DNA of 64,000 nucleotides from Drosophila miranda (lineage: Eukaryota > Arthropoda > Insecta > Diptera > Drosophilidae). Both the position numbers and the translations under genes were made by a program. The notes under the pieces are model-generated. The model saw only the letters and a list, made by a program, of their open reading frames with translations. It ran no database searches and was not told the DNA's origin. The stretch is taken from the NCBI RefSeq assembly GCF_003369915.1, contig NC_046674.1, positions 13,640,001 through 13,704,000 on the forward strand, given 5' to 3'. Every line of letters starts with the position of its first letter. Within the stretch, counting starts at the first letter, position 1. This document shows positions 44,850 through 54,700 of this stretch, in pieces.

Positions 44850-46836
44850 ACAGAACACACGCACACCGCAACCACACACACACGCAAACACGCAAGCACC
44901 TACACGCACACAGAAACACCCACTGCACTGGCTGCGCTCAGGTGAAAATTAGTGCAGAGATCTTTTGTATTGTTTGCTGATCGTACAAATAACTTTGGTT
45001 TCTTTCGCATGCGCGTACATTTTGATTTGTTCAAACCGCGCACAACGCGAGAGCAACAAGTAGTGTTGAAAAAACGAGCTTAGCCCACTTAAGCCCCCCT
45101 TAATTTAAGCAGTATAACAACTTGAGTTGAGCCGGGGAAAATAATGCTAATAATAATAGTAATAATAATTGCTCTTGTAGATTCATCCATTCCTTTACCT
45201 TTGCTTAAAAAAAGAACCACGATATCTTTCAACTAAGCTGCGTTAAAATTGTTCAATATTCATAATTTTCGGGGAGTGTTTTTTAATGCCCACTGGTCGA
45301 CAATGGGTTAATGTGCCTTGTCCACGATTGGAAATCATATTCCTCAATTTCGATATTCGATTTAATATTGCTGGCTAGCTAAGACCCTCAGCTCTGAAGA
45401 CATATTTTTATCCAATTGATAGAACAATTTTCTACAAGATGTGTTAATTTTAGGGACTCTTTTTGATTTGATTGTGTCAAAAATATGGTTTAAGCAAATA
45501 AAGTCAAAGCATGAAACGTAAGTGTCAACGGAATGTAAGTGTGTGTGGAGTGTTACGTCATGGTTGCTGGTCAACATGTATCCGCCATAAGTATGGACAT
45601 ATATATACCCTATTTCATTTAATAACTATGAAAAATCTGTTTTCCAAGCAGATTTAAAACGTAATTAATAATGGCCGTTTTTCAGATTGACATGTTTTAG
45701 ACCCATTTATGTATATGATTAGTTTCCTGTATATATATCTTGATTCCGATTCCTATTTTTGGTCTCTGTAAAAGTCCATAAACTGAATATTTCGCTGAAA
45801 TAGCTGTAAAACAGAGACTGGCTGTTTCTGAATTGATTGGAGCCTGCGATGACAAACATTTCCTTAATTCCATAATGTCCATATCCCTAGGGTATACAGA
45901 ACGTAACAAACTTCCCATACAAATCGGATGTTGGCAACGGTAAAAAAACGTAAGGACTGAGAAAATTGAGGTATGGACAAGGTATATTGTTGGTTAAAAC
46001 AAGGTAAGGTAGAGTTCGTGCGAGTCTTGCAATTTCTCTTGATCGTTTTTACCTGTTCTCCATACCTTTAAAGCAAAAAAGGGGTTCGATCAAATCAAAG
46101 AGATCGAGAAAACCAAGGAGAACGTTTTTACGCTCCTCGACAGAATTTCTGTTCGAACAATGAAAAATATTACAAATTTAGCTGTTAAATTATCGATTGG
46201 TTGACATATGCTATGGTCTAAATTTACAGAGGAATTGAATTTAAAATTTTCAAAATGCATAAGCTGTTTATTTTGTTTTTGCTGTCAATGTATAGCGCAT
46301 TTCTTGTGGATTTTATCATCCTACCTTTGGCATTGTTTGGACTATTTGGACAATAATTAGTAGCTTTGTTTGTTGCGAAATAATGCCACTACAGAACTAA
46401 AGTCTTAAAAACCAAAAACAAAATCACGGTTTTTGTGTTTTAAGAAGAGATTGCATATTGTATATTGCCTACAAACCAATTTTTTTCTTGGACAAAGCAC
46501 AATCAAAAGTTTTCATTTTGTCGCAAGGGTAATATTTTATAGATTTGGGTTGCGCAGAAATGCCAAATGTTGCCAAGACTACAATTATCCATCGTTTTTT
46601 TTTTTACATACAAAAATGTAGTAACATAGAGAGATAAAATATTCTCTAATTCTGAACAAATAAATAGGACATAAAGACGATAAACGTAGTGCAGGAATTG
46701 ACATTTAAAACAACACTAGTGCTCTCTTTCTCTATTTATTTTCCCATCTCTCATGAAAAGTTCGAGAAATATTGAATAAGATCGCTTGGAGATCCCCCCT
46801 CCACGTAAAAAATCAGTTCATCCCTTTTTCTGATAA
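44850..46836. other. Intergenic region between MYPT-75D 5' end and bora
   Basis: No credible gene seen. It holds a CA-rich stretch near 44.87 kb, A/T-rich DNA, and a segment (45334-45452) resembling the reverse complement of part of the bora/nonstop intergenic region. Confidence 0.6.
45334..45452. repeat. Diverged inverted copy of bora/nonstop intergenic segment
   Basis: Aligns with the reverse complement of 49651-49772 (and 53759-53880). The best core is TTTAATATT-CTGGCTAGC followed by GACCCTCAGCTCT, with flanking matches ATCATATTCC and TCCTACAAG. Weaker similarity goes on to about 45505. It may be an old duplicate or a dispersed repeat. Confidence 0.6.
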
Positions 46837-46969
46837 TTCTATGGCAGTAGTCTTTCACGTTAGCTACCGCTACCCAACCCAACCCAACCCGATTTCCTAA
46901 TACCCTAATTCCTGTTCCTGTTTCCCTTCTGGGAGCTACTTAGTCTAAAAGCGAATATGGCCCAAAACA

Positions 46970-46975
46970 TTTATT
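46970..46975 (-). other. Poly(A) signal AATAAA of bora copy 1
   Basis: Canonical AATAAA on the minus strand about 280 bases after the bora stop codon, inside the duplicated unit. The same signal is retained in copy 2 at 51084-51089. Confidence 0.5.
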
Positions 46976-47255
46976 TAATTTATGCTTTAAACTATACAAT
47001 GACACAATGAATTAGCTCTATAAATACCGAAACTAAACATACAATTTTTTGGCAAACACGTAGGAGTAGGACAAGTGATTAATTTGAGCCTAACACGCAT
47101 GAATATTAGAAGACAATAAAAAACACAAAACAAAATACAGAACTAAAGATAAGGCCGTAGTATCGGTGGGTTACATTGCAATCATTAAGCGAGTCTTCCT
47201 CTATAGCCTGGGAAGATGAGTTATTGCATTAAAATAGTTTCAACTGCTTGTGGTA

Positions 47256-48960
47256 TCATGGGCGCGTGGAGGGCGTCGAGCAGCAGGCCATGGAGATGTC
47301 CTTGGAGCAGGCGAATGTCGATATGATGGACGTCTCGTTAAAGCCACTGTCCACGCAATAGAGACCAATGCGCTGCGCCGGCGGATTGATCACAGGTGGA
47401 GCTGTCTCTACCCGCTGGGCCTCCACTTCCTCCAAATTGGCACTAAAGGATTGCGAGAGGTTTTTACGATTGGCCGAACGGTGGCGGCGGTGTCCGCGCG
47501 GTGTGTCCGAGTTGGAGGAGCTGCAGTTGAAGCTGATCGTGGACAACTGCATGGCCTCGGCCTCCTCCTCATCCTCGTCCGATTCTGGCTCGGCCTCGGG
47601 CTCGTCTGTGTCGTCCACTTCTACCTCCTCAAACAGAGCCTGGTCCACAGGGTCCAGGAACGACTGGCTAGGTAGCTGCCGCGTGCTGTTCACTCTCAGC
47701 CGACTTACCCGCTGGTTGATGCTGGAATCAGAATGCTCTAGTGCCTGCATCGGCGAGGAGCTACGATCTGGAGTGAATCGACAGGCCGGTCGTCCCGTTC
47801 CGGTCAGCTCCGACAACGTATCGTGCTGCTCATTGGAGCTGATGCTGGCCTCCACCTTGGAGTGCACCAAGCGACGGCTGAGATGCTCAGACGGAGCTAT
47901 TGGCGAGGCCAACTCCAGCTCGTTTATTAGCAGCAGCTTACGCTTGGAGGAGCGATTTCCGTCGTCTGGGGTCCCCAAAGGCAGGCCGCACAGGTTCCTG
48001 ATGGGCGAGAGGGACCCAAAGCTGCCCTCACCTGATGCCGAGTCCGAGAGTCTGCCGGCGAACATAGTCTGCTTGCCCTGCGGACTGGAGCCAACCATTT
48101 GGGGGGACTGCGCTGCCTCCTTCTCGCCCAGCACAATCACATTCTTAAGATCGAACAGCTTGCGCCGCATCGAGCTATTGAAGACGTCGCTACCACTGGA
48201 GCGGGACTTGAAACGACCTGACGTGCCGCCAGCCAGATGGGGCTGTAAGTAGGGGCGCAGCGCCTCCTCTAGCGCCTTGGGCAGGATAGGGGGCAGTGTC
48301 AGTTCGGTCTGGACACTGCAGTCCCTCCCCCGTCGGCCGCTCGATGATTTGTTCGAGATGGGCGTATGGTCCGCGTTGAGTATGATGCGGTTCTTGCGCA
48401 GCGGACAGTCCACTGGGCTGGGCACTATGAGAGATTCCTTGAAGAAGGCCCTGATCGCTATCTGGGCCTTGCTCTCCAGCTCGGGGTCGGGCGAGTCGTG
48501 GAACTGCGTTTCGTGGGGCTCCACATCGGCGGGCTTCAGCTTGGACACCTCGTCGATGCTCCACTCGAACTTCGTGGACGAGAGCTGGGGGGTGCGTGCG
48601 CGGAACAGCGAAGGACTGCAGCAGACAATAGAAATGTTCTATGAATGGCCGCAGCGGGCTGGATGAACAGGATGCACACACTTACCTGGCAATCAGAGGC
48701 AGGTGCAAACGGTCCGCCAGAGCGCCTTCGAAGGGATTCCGAATCTTGTGGAGGCGCTTAGGCGGTGGCGTACACACCAGAGTGGACATTTGTGGGCTAC
48801 ATTTCGTATTTTGCTTGCCGCCATTAGTTGGCGTTGCAGCAGACGCTACAGAATTATTGCCGGTGGCGCTGTTCCTGCGCGTCCGGCAATTTATCTCACC
48901 CAGATTGGTGAAGTATCGACTTTTGAGGGCCTGAGGTGTTCGCACCTCATCTGTGTACAT
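47256..48960 (-). CDS. bora: bora (aurora borealis), copy 1
   Basis: Cofactor that activates Aurora A, and through it Polo kinase, at mitotic entry; first described in asymmetric division of fly sensory organ precursors. Exons 48960-48686 and 48615-47256 give 544 residues, close to the usual length of the fly protein. The single short intron has GT-AG ends and its junction yields LIASPSLFRARTPQLSS. The conserved Bora region follows (FEWSIDEVSKLKPADVEP, then FHDSPDPELESKAQIAIRAFF and IVPSPVDCPLRKNRIILN). The C-terminal half is serine-rich with many SP and TP sites, an acidic stretch (DEPEAEPESDEDEEEAEA) and no folded domain visible. It is divergent to nonstop. Copy 1 carries two extra residues (in NPPAQR) compared with copy 2. 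Confidence 0.93.
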
Positions 48961-49386
48961 ATTTTGTAAACCAAAATTTTGTTAATTTCTATATTAAAGT
49001 GGTACAAATGCGCCTGCTTCTACTGTAGATATCAGTATTTTCAAATGAATCAGTGTTGCCAAACGTCGCCGGATACTTATCGAATACGTTGCTGTTTGAA
49101 TATGGAAAGCAAAAAACATATATATTAAAGACGAATCCACAAATTTGTGCTTGCTTTAAATGTTTTTTCATCTTTTATCTATTTATTTCGCATATTTTTG
49201 TTCGAGTCGCTGCTTATCAAATACTTCTGGTATTTTTACAAAGCGCGCCATTCAATTCGATAACATGTCAGCTGTCACAGCAACCCTGTTTTGCAAGATT
49301 GTCGATTCAGCTGTCGCCGCTCTGACCGTGTGTGTGTTTGGTATGTGCGTGTGTGAGTGTAACCATTTACGGTATATTATATGCTG

Positions 49387-49398
49387 TTTGGTATATTT
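49387..49398 (+). promoter_or_regulatory. Ohler motif 6-like core promoter element
   Basis: TTTGGTATATTT fits the Drosophila core-promoter consensus KTYRGTATWTTT. It lies in the divergent bora/nonstop region and is also present in the second unit. Confidence 0.35.
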
Positions 49399-49872
49399 TG
49401 ACGTCGAAATCGAGCAGTTATATTTACAGTATATACTGGTATATATTGAGCAAATGGGGTGGATTTTACCTTGGATGCGTTGCATTTTCTGGGCCGTTTT
49501 GCCTGTTGTCCATTCCCTCTTTTTCCTCCCCTTATGTACAAAATGTGTAGTTAGCGTGTCGTTACCATGTAGGGAAATAAATTTAATTGAAATTCTTGTT
49601 GACCGGTTATGCTTAAAATGTATTTTATAAGCAACGCAATAAAGATGAGAGCTTAAATTTAACCAGACTTGTAGGAAATCGATTTAGTAATCGGATAAAA
49701 CTATGAGTTGAGAGCTGAGGGTCCTTGCTAGCCAGTAATATTAAACCGAATATGAAAAACGTGGAATATGATGGAACTTGAATACAAATAATTCATCAGT
49801 ATTTGTACGGTATACCTTAAAATTTGTGACGTATTTGTAAGGGTCAGACCGTATATTTTATCAATGGTTCCG

Positions 49873-49883
49873 CGGTCACACTG
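49873..49883 (+). promoter_or_regulatory. Motif 1 (M1BP-type) core promoter of nonstop, unit 1
   Basis: CGGTCACACTG matches the fly housekeeping core-promoter motif YGGTCACACTR. It lies about 700 bases before the nonstop ATG, so transcription probably starts close to here. In unit 1 this promoter drives only the orphan first exon unless it splices to the real gene. Confidence 0.65.
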
Positions 49884-50592
49884 GTGTGTGTAGAAACAGA
49901 AACGCGAAAAATCACAAAAATTAAATTCAAAAAATTAAAACGAACGCGAAATTTAGTGAAGCAGAGTTCCTATTTTACAGCACTTGTGTGTGTTCATAGC
50001 AAAAGTGGCCAAAATTCGGCGAAAACAGCGCAAGAGTGATAAAGCATTCGTGCCGCAGCCGTGTTCCAAACGAACGAAAACAAAAGAGAATAGTGTTGAT
50101 AGTACTACAAGCGTAATTAGCATAACAAGCAGCAGCAGCAGCACCCACAGTGGTAGCGTCGTCGTTGCCGGCGGCCTAAACAACACCAGCAGCAACAACA
50201 AACGATTCTACCCAGGGACGGGAGCGGGCCGGGGAACGGCCGAAAACGAAACAGCGGCAGAAGCAGCATCAGCAGCAGATTCAGTAGCAGCAGCAAAAAC
50301 AACAACAACAACAAAGGCATCGGCAAAGTCAGCTGCCGGCCGGTGTGTGGCGACAGAGGAAAACGAAACTGTTGCTAGAAGTGGGCGTGGCGGTGGTGTT
50401 GAGAGGGGGAAAGACGACAAAGACGAAGCAACCGGCAGCGAGAGCGACGGCGGAGCAAAGCTAACAAAGGGCCCACTGAATGCGGCGTATTTGTCGGCCT
50501 GTTTGCGAACAGTCCAAAAGCTTGCTATTGAAATTGACGTCAGCGTTGACGCCAAGAGCGTCGCTAGCAGGGAGAGGGAGGCGAGCGGTGTC

Positions 50593-50712
50593 ATGTCGGA
50601 GACAGGCTGCCGGCATTATCAGAGCTACTTGAAGGATCACGGATATGATACATACCGGGTCATCGATGCTTATTTTTCTGCCTGCGTGAACAAAGATGCG
50701 CGTTTGAAGAAG
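50593..50712 (+). pseudogene. nonstop first coding exon, orphan copy (unit 1)
   Basis: Carries the nonstop start [20 protein letters not shown] and the intact donor AAG|GTGAGG at 50712/50713. The next exon is missing because the duplication stops 235 bases into the intron. The 40-residue coding part differs from copy 2 by one residue (D versus E in LKDHG/LKEHG). Read through without splicing it would end at a stop near 50808. It cannot make the zinc-finger or protease domains alone, but its donor could join the nonstop exon 2 acceptor at 55080, 4.4 kb downstream. Confidence 0.85.
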
Positions 50713-51369
50713 GTGAGGGGAAGAGAGAGTGAGCGAAACAGAGCGCGAGAGAGAGAGAGAGAGAGAGCGTTACGGTTATGTGCAGAGTTCACTGACACAG
50801 TCCGTTAAGTGGGGAGGGAAGAGGAAGATCAGTGCTGGCAATAAAGTGATTACCAAACAAATTTTGATTGGTGTGTTTTTAAACACTGCCAGCCGTTACC
50901 ACTTAAATCTTGGCCATCCCTAAGCGCGCTTTCACCTTGACTGACATTACTTCTATGGCAGTAGTCTTTCACGTTAGCTACCGCTACCCAACCCAACCCA
51001 GCCCGATTTCCTAATACCCTAATTCCTGTTCCTGTTTCCCTTCTGGGAGCTACTCAGTCTAAAAGCGAATATAGCACAAAACATTTATTTAATTAATGTT
51101 TTTAACTATACAATGACACAATGAATTAGCTCTATAAATACCGAAACTAAACATACAATTTTTTGGCAAACACGTAGGAGTAGGACAAGTGATTAATTTG
51201 AGCCTAACACGCATGAATATTAGAAGACAATAAAAAACACAAAACAAAATACAGAACTAAAGATAAGGCCGTAGTATCGGTGGGTTACATTGCAATCATT
51301 AAGCGAGTCTTCCTCTATAGCCTGGGAAGATGAGTTATTGCATTAAAATAGTTTCAACTGCTTGTGGTA

Positions 51370-53068
51370 TCATGGGCGCGTGGAGGGCGTCGAGCAGCAG
51401 GCCATGGAGATGTCCTTGAAGCAGGCGAATGTCGATATGATGGACGTCTCGTTAAAGCCACTGTCCACGCAATAGAGACCAATGCGCTGCGGATTGATCA
51501 CAGGTGGAGCTGTCTCTACCCGCTGGGTCTCCACTTCCTCCAAATTGGCACTAAAAGATTTCGAGAGGTTTTTACGATTGGCCGAACGGTGGCGGCGGTG
51601 TCCGCGCGGTGTGTCCGAGTTGGAGGAGCTGCAGTTGAAGCTGATCGTGGACAACTGCATGGCCTCGGCCTCCTCCTCATCCTCGTCCGATTCTGGCTCG
51701 GCCTCGGGCTCGTCTGTGTCGTCCACTTCTACCTCCTCAAACAGAGCCTGGTCCACAGGGTCCAGGAACGACTGGCTAGGTAGCTGCCGCGTGCTGTTCA
51801 CTCTCAGCCGACTTACCCGCTGGTTGATGCTGGAATCAGAATGCTCTAGTGCCTGCATCGGCGAGGAGCTACGATCTGGAGTGAATCGACAGGCCGGTCG
51901 TCCCGTTCCGGTCAGCTCCGACAACGTATCGTGCTGCTCATTGGAGCTGATGCTGGCCTCCACCTTGGAGTGCACCAAGCGACGGCTGAGATGCTCAGAC
52001 GGAGCTATTGGCGAGGCCAACTCCAGCTCGTTTATTAGCAGCAGCTTACGCTTGGAGGAGCGATTTCCGTCGTCTGGGGTCCCCAAAGGCAGGCCGCACA
52101 GGTTCCTGATGGGCGAGAGGGACCCAAAGCTGCCCTCACCTGATGCCGAGTCCGAGAGTCTGCCGGCGAACATAGTCTGCTTGCCCTGCGGACTGGAGCC
52201 AACCATTTGGGGGGACTGCGCTGCCTCCTTCTCGCCCAGCACAATCACATTCTTAAGATCGAACAGCTTGCGCCGCATGGAGCTATTGATGACGTCGCTA
52301 CCACTGGAGCGGGACTTGAAACGACCTGACGTGCCGCCAGCCAGATGGGGCTGTAAGTAGGGGCGCAGCGCCTCCTCTAGCGCCTTGGGCAGGATAGGGG
52401 GCAGTGTCAGTTCGGTCTGGACACTGCAGTCCCTCCCCCGTCGGCCGCTCGATGATTTGTTCGAGATGGGCGTATGGTCCGCGTTGAGTATGATGCGGTT
52501 CTTGCGCAGCGGACAGTCCACTGGGCTGGGCACTATGAGAGATTCCTTGAAGAAGGCCCTGATCGCTATCTGGGCCTTGCTCTCCAGCTCGGGGTCGGGC
52601 GAGTCGTGGAACTGCGTTTCGTGGGGCTCCACATCGGCGGGCTTCAGCTTGGACACCTCGTCGATGCTCCACTCGAACTTCGTGGACGAGAGCTGGGGGG
52701 TGCGTGCGCGGAACAGCGAAGGACTGCAGCAGACAAAAGAAATGTTCTATGAATGGCCGCAGCGGGCTGGATGAACAGGATGCACACACTTACCTGGCAA
52801 TCAGAGGCAGGTGCAAACGGTCCGCCAGAGCGCCTTCGAAGGGATTCCGAATCTTGTGGAGGCGCTTAGGCGGTGGCGTACACACCAGAGTGGACATTTG
52901 TGGGCTACATTTCGTATTTTGCTTGCCGCCATTAGTTGGCGTTGCAGCAGACGCTACAGAATTATTGCCGGTGGCGCTGTTCCTGCGCGTCCGGCAATTT
53001 ATCTCACCCAGATTGGTGAAGTATCGACTATTGAGGGCCTGAGGTGTTCGCACCTCATCTGTATACAT
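51370..53068 (-). CDS. bora: bora (aurora borealis), copy 2
   Basis: Exons 53068-52794 and 52723-51370 encode 542 residues, with the same start (MYTDEV), splice sites and stop as copy 1. Differences I can see: K to N near residue 13 (ALKSR/ALNSR), F to I in SDVFNSS, Q to K in NLSQSF, A to T in VEAQRVE, S to F in ACSKDIS, and loss of two residues in NPPAQR. The conserved Aurora A-activating N-terminal region is unchanged. The frame is fully open, so both copies look functional. It lies downstream of, and antisense to, any transcript reading from the unit 1 nonstop promoter. Confidence 0.92.
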
Positions 53069-53980
53069 ATTTTGTAAAGCAAAATTTTGTTAATTTCTAT
53101 ATTAAAGTGATACAAATGCGCCTGCTTCTACTGTAGATATCAGTATTTTCAAATGAATCAGTGTTGCCAAACGTCGCCGGATACTTATCGAATACGTTGC
53201 TGTTTGAATATGGAAAGCAAAAAACATATATATTAAAGACGAATCCACAAATTTGTGCTTGCTTTAAATGTTTTTTCATCTTTTATCTATTTATTTCGCA
53301 TATTTTTGTTCGAGTCGCTGCTTATCAAATACTTCTGGTATTTTTACAAGGCGCGCCATTCAATTCGATAACATGTCAGCTGTCACAGCAACCCTGTTTT
53401 GCAAGATTGTCGATTCAGCTGTCGCCGCTCTGACCGTGTGTGTGTTTGGTATGTGCGTGTGTGAGTATAACCATTTACGGTATATTATATGCTGTTTGGT
53501 ATATTTTGACGTCGAAACCGAGCAGTTATATTTACAGTATATACTGGTATATATTGAGCAAATGGGGTGGATTTTACCTTGGATGCGTTGCATTTTCTGG
53601 GCCGTTTTGCCTGTTGTCCATTCCCTCTTTTTCCTCCCGTTATGTACAAAATGTGTAGTTAGCGTGTCGTTACCATGTAGGGAAATAAATTTAATTGAAA
53701 TTCTTGTTGACCGGTTATGCTTAAAATGTATTTTATAAGCAACGCAATAAAGATGAGAGCTTAAATTTAACCAGACTTGTAGGAAATCGATTTAGTAATC
53801 GGATAAAACTATGAGTTGAGAGCTGAGGGTCCTTGCTAGCCAGTAATATTAAACCGAATATGAAAAACGTGGAATATGATGGAACTTGAATACAAATAAT
53901 TCATCAGTATTTGTACGGTATACCTTAAAATTTGTGACGTATTTGTAAGGGTCAGACCGTATATTTTATCAATGGTTCCG

Positions 53981-53991
53981 CGGTCACACTG
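53981..53991 (+). promoter_or_regulatory. Motif 1 core promoter of nonstop, unit 2
   Basis: Same CGGTCACACTG element as at 49873, here in front of the complete nonstop gene. Confidence 0.7.
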
Positions 53992-54700
53992 GTGTGTGTA
54001 GAAACAGAAACGCGAAAAATCACAAAAATTAAATTCAAAAAATTAAAACGAACGCGAAATTTAGTGAAGCAGAGTTCCTATTTTACAGCACTTGTGTGTG
54101 TTCATAGCAAAAGTGGCCAAAATTCGGCGAAAACAGCGCAAGAGTGATAAAGCATTCGTGCCGCAGCCGTGTTCCAAACGAACGAAAACAAAAGAGAATA
54201 GTGTTGATAGTACTACAAGCGTAATTAGCATAACAAGCAGCAGCAGCAGCACCCACAGTGGTAGCGTCGTCGTTGCCGGCGGCCTAAACAACACCAGCAG
54301 CAACAACAAACGATTCTACCCAGGGACGGGAGCGGGCCGGGGAACGGCCGAAAACGAAACAGCGGCAGAAGCAGCATCAGCAGCAGATTCAGTAGCAGCA
54401 GCAAAAACAACAACAACAACAAAGGCATCGGCAAAGTCAGCTGCCGGCCGGTGTGTGGCGACAGAGGAAAACGAAACTGTTGCTAGAAGTGGGCGTGGCG
54501 GTGGTGTTGAGAGGGGGAAAGACGACAAAGACGAAGCAACCGGCAGCGAGAGCGACGGCGGAGCAAAGCTAACAAAGGGCCCACTGAATGCGGCGTATTT
54601 GTCGGCCTGTTTGCGCACAGTCCAAAAGCTTGCTATTGAACTTGACGTCAGCGTTGACGCCAAGAGCGTCGCTAGCAGGGAGAGGGAGGCGAGCGGTGTC

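Larger units (their letters stand above)
46837..50947. repeat. Tandem duplication, unit 1
   Basis: A 4,111-base unit nearly identical to 50950-55056 in the same orientation. It contains bora copy 1, the divergent bora/nonstop promoter region, nonstop exon 1 and 235 bases of the following intron. It begins at TTCTATGGCAG and ends at GACTGACATT; two extra bases (AC) separate it from unit 2. Confidence 0.95.

Noticed and set aside
47368..48252. Open frame of about 290 codons on the plus strand across bora (also 51482-52360)
   Set aside because: It is the antisense shadow of the bora coding exon, has serine-rich composition derived from bora codons, and no recognisable domain.
49160..49630. 156-codon ATG frame between bora and nonstop, kept in both units
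   Set aside because: The units are too young for retention to be informative; the sequence is hydrophobic and cysteine-rich with no known domain and overlaps the promoter region.
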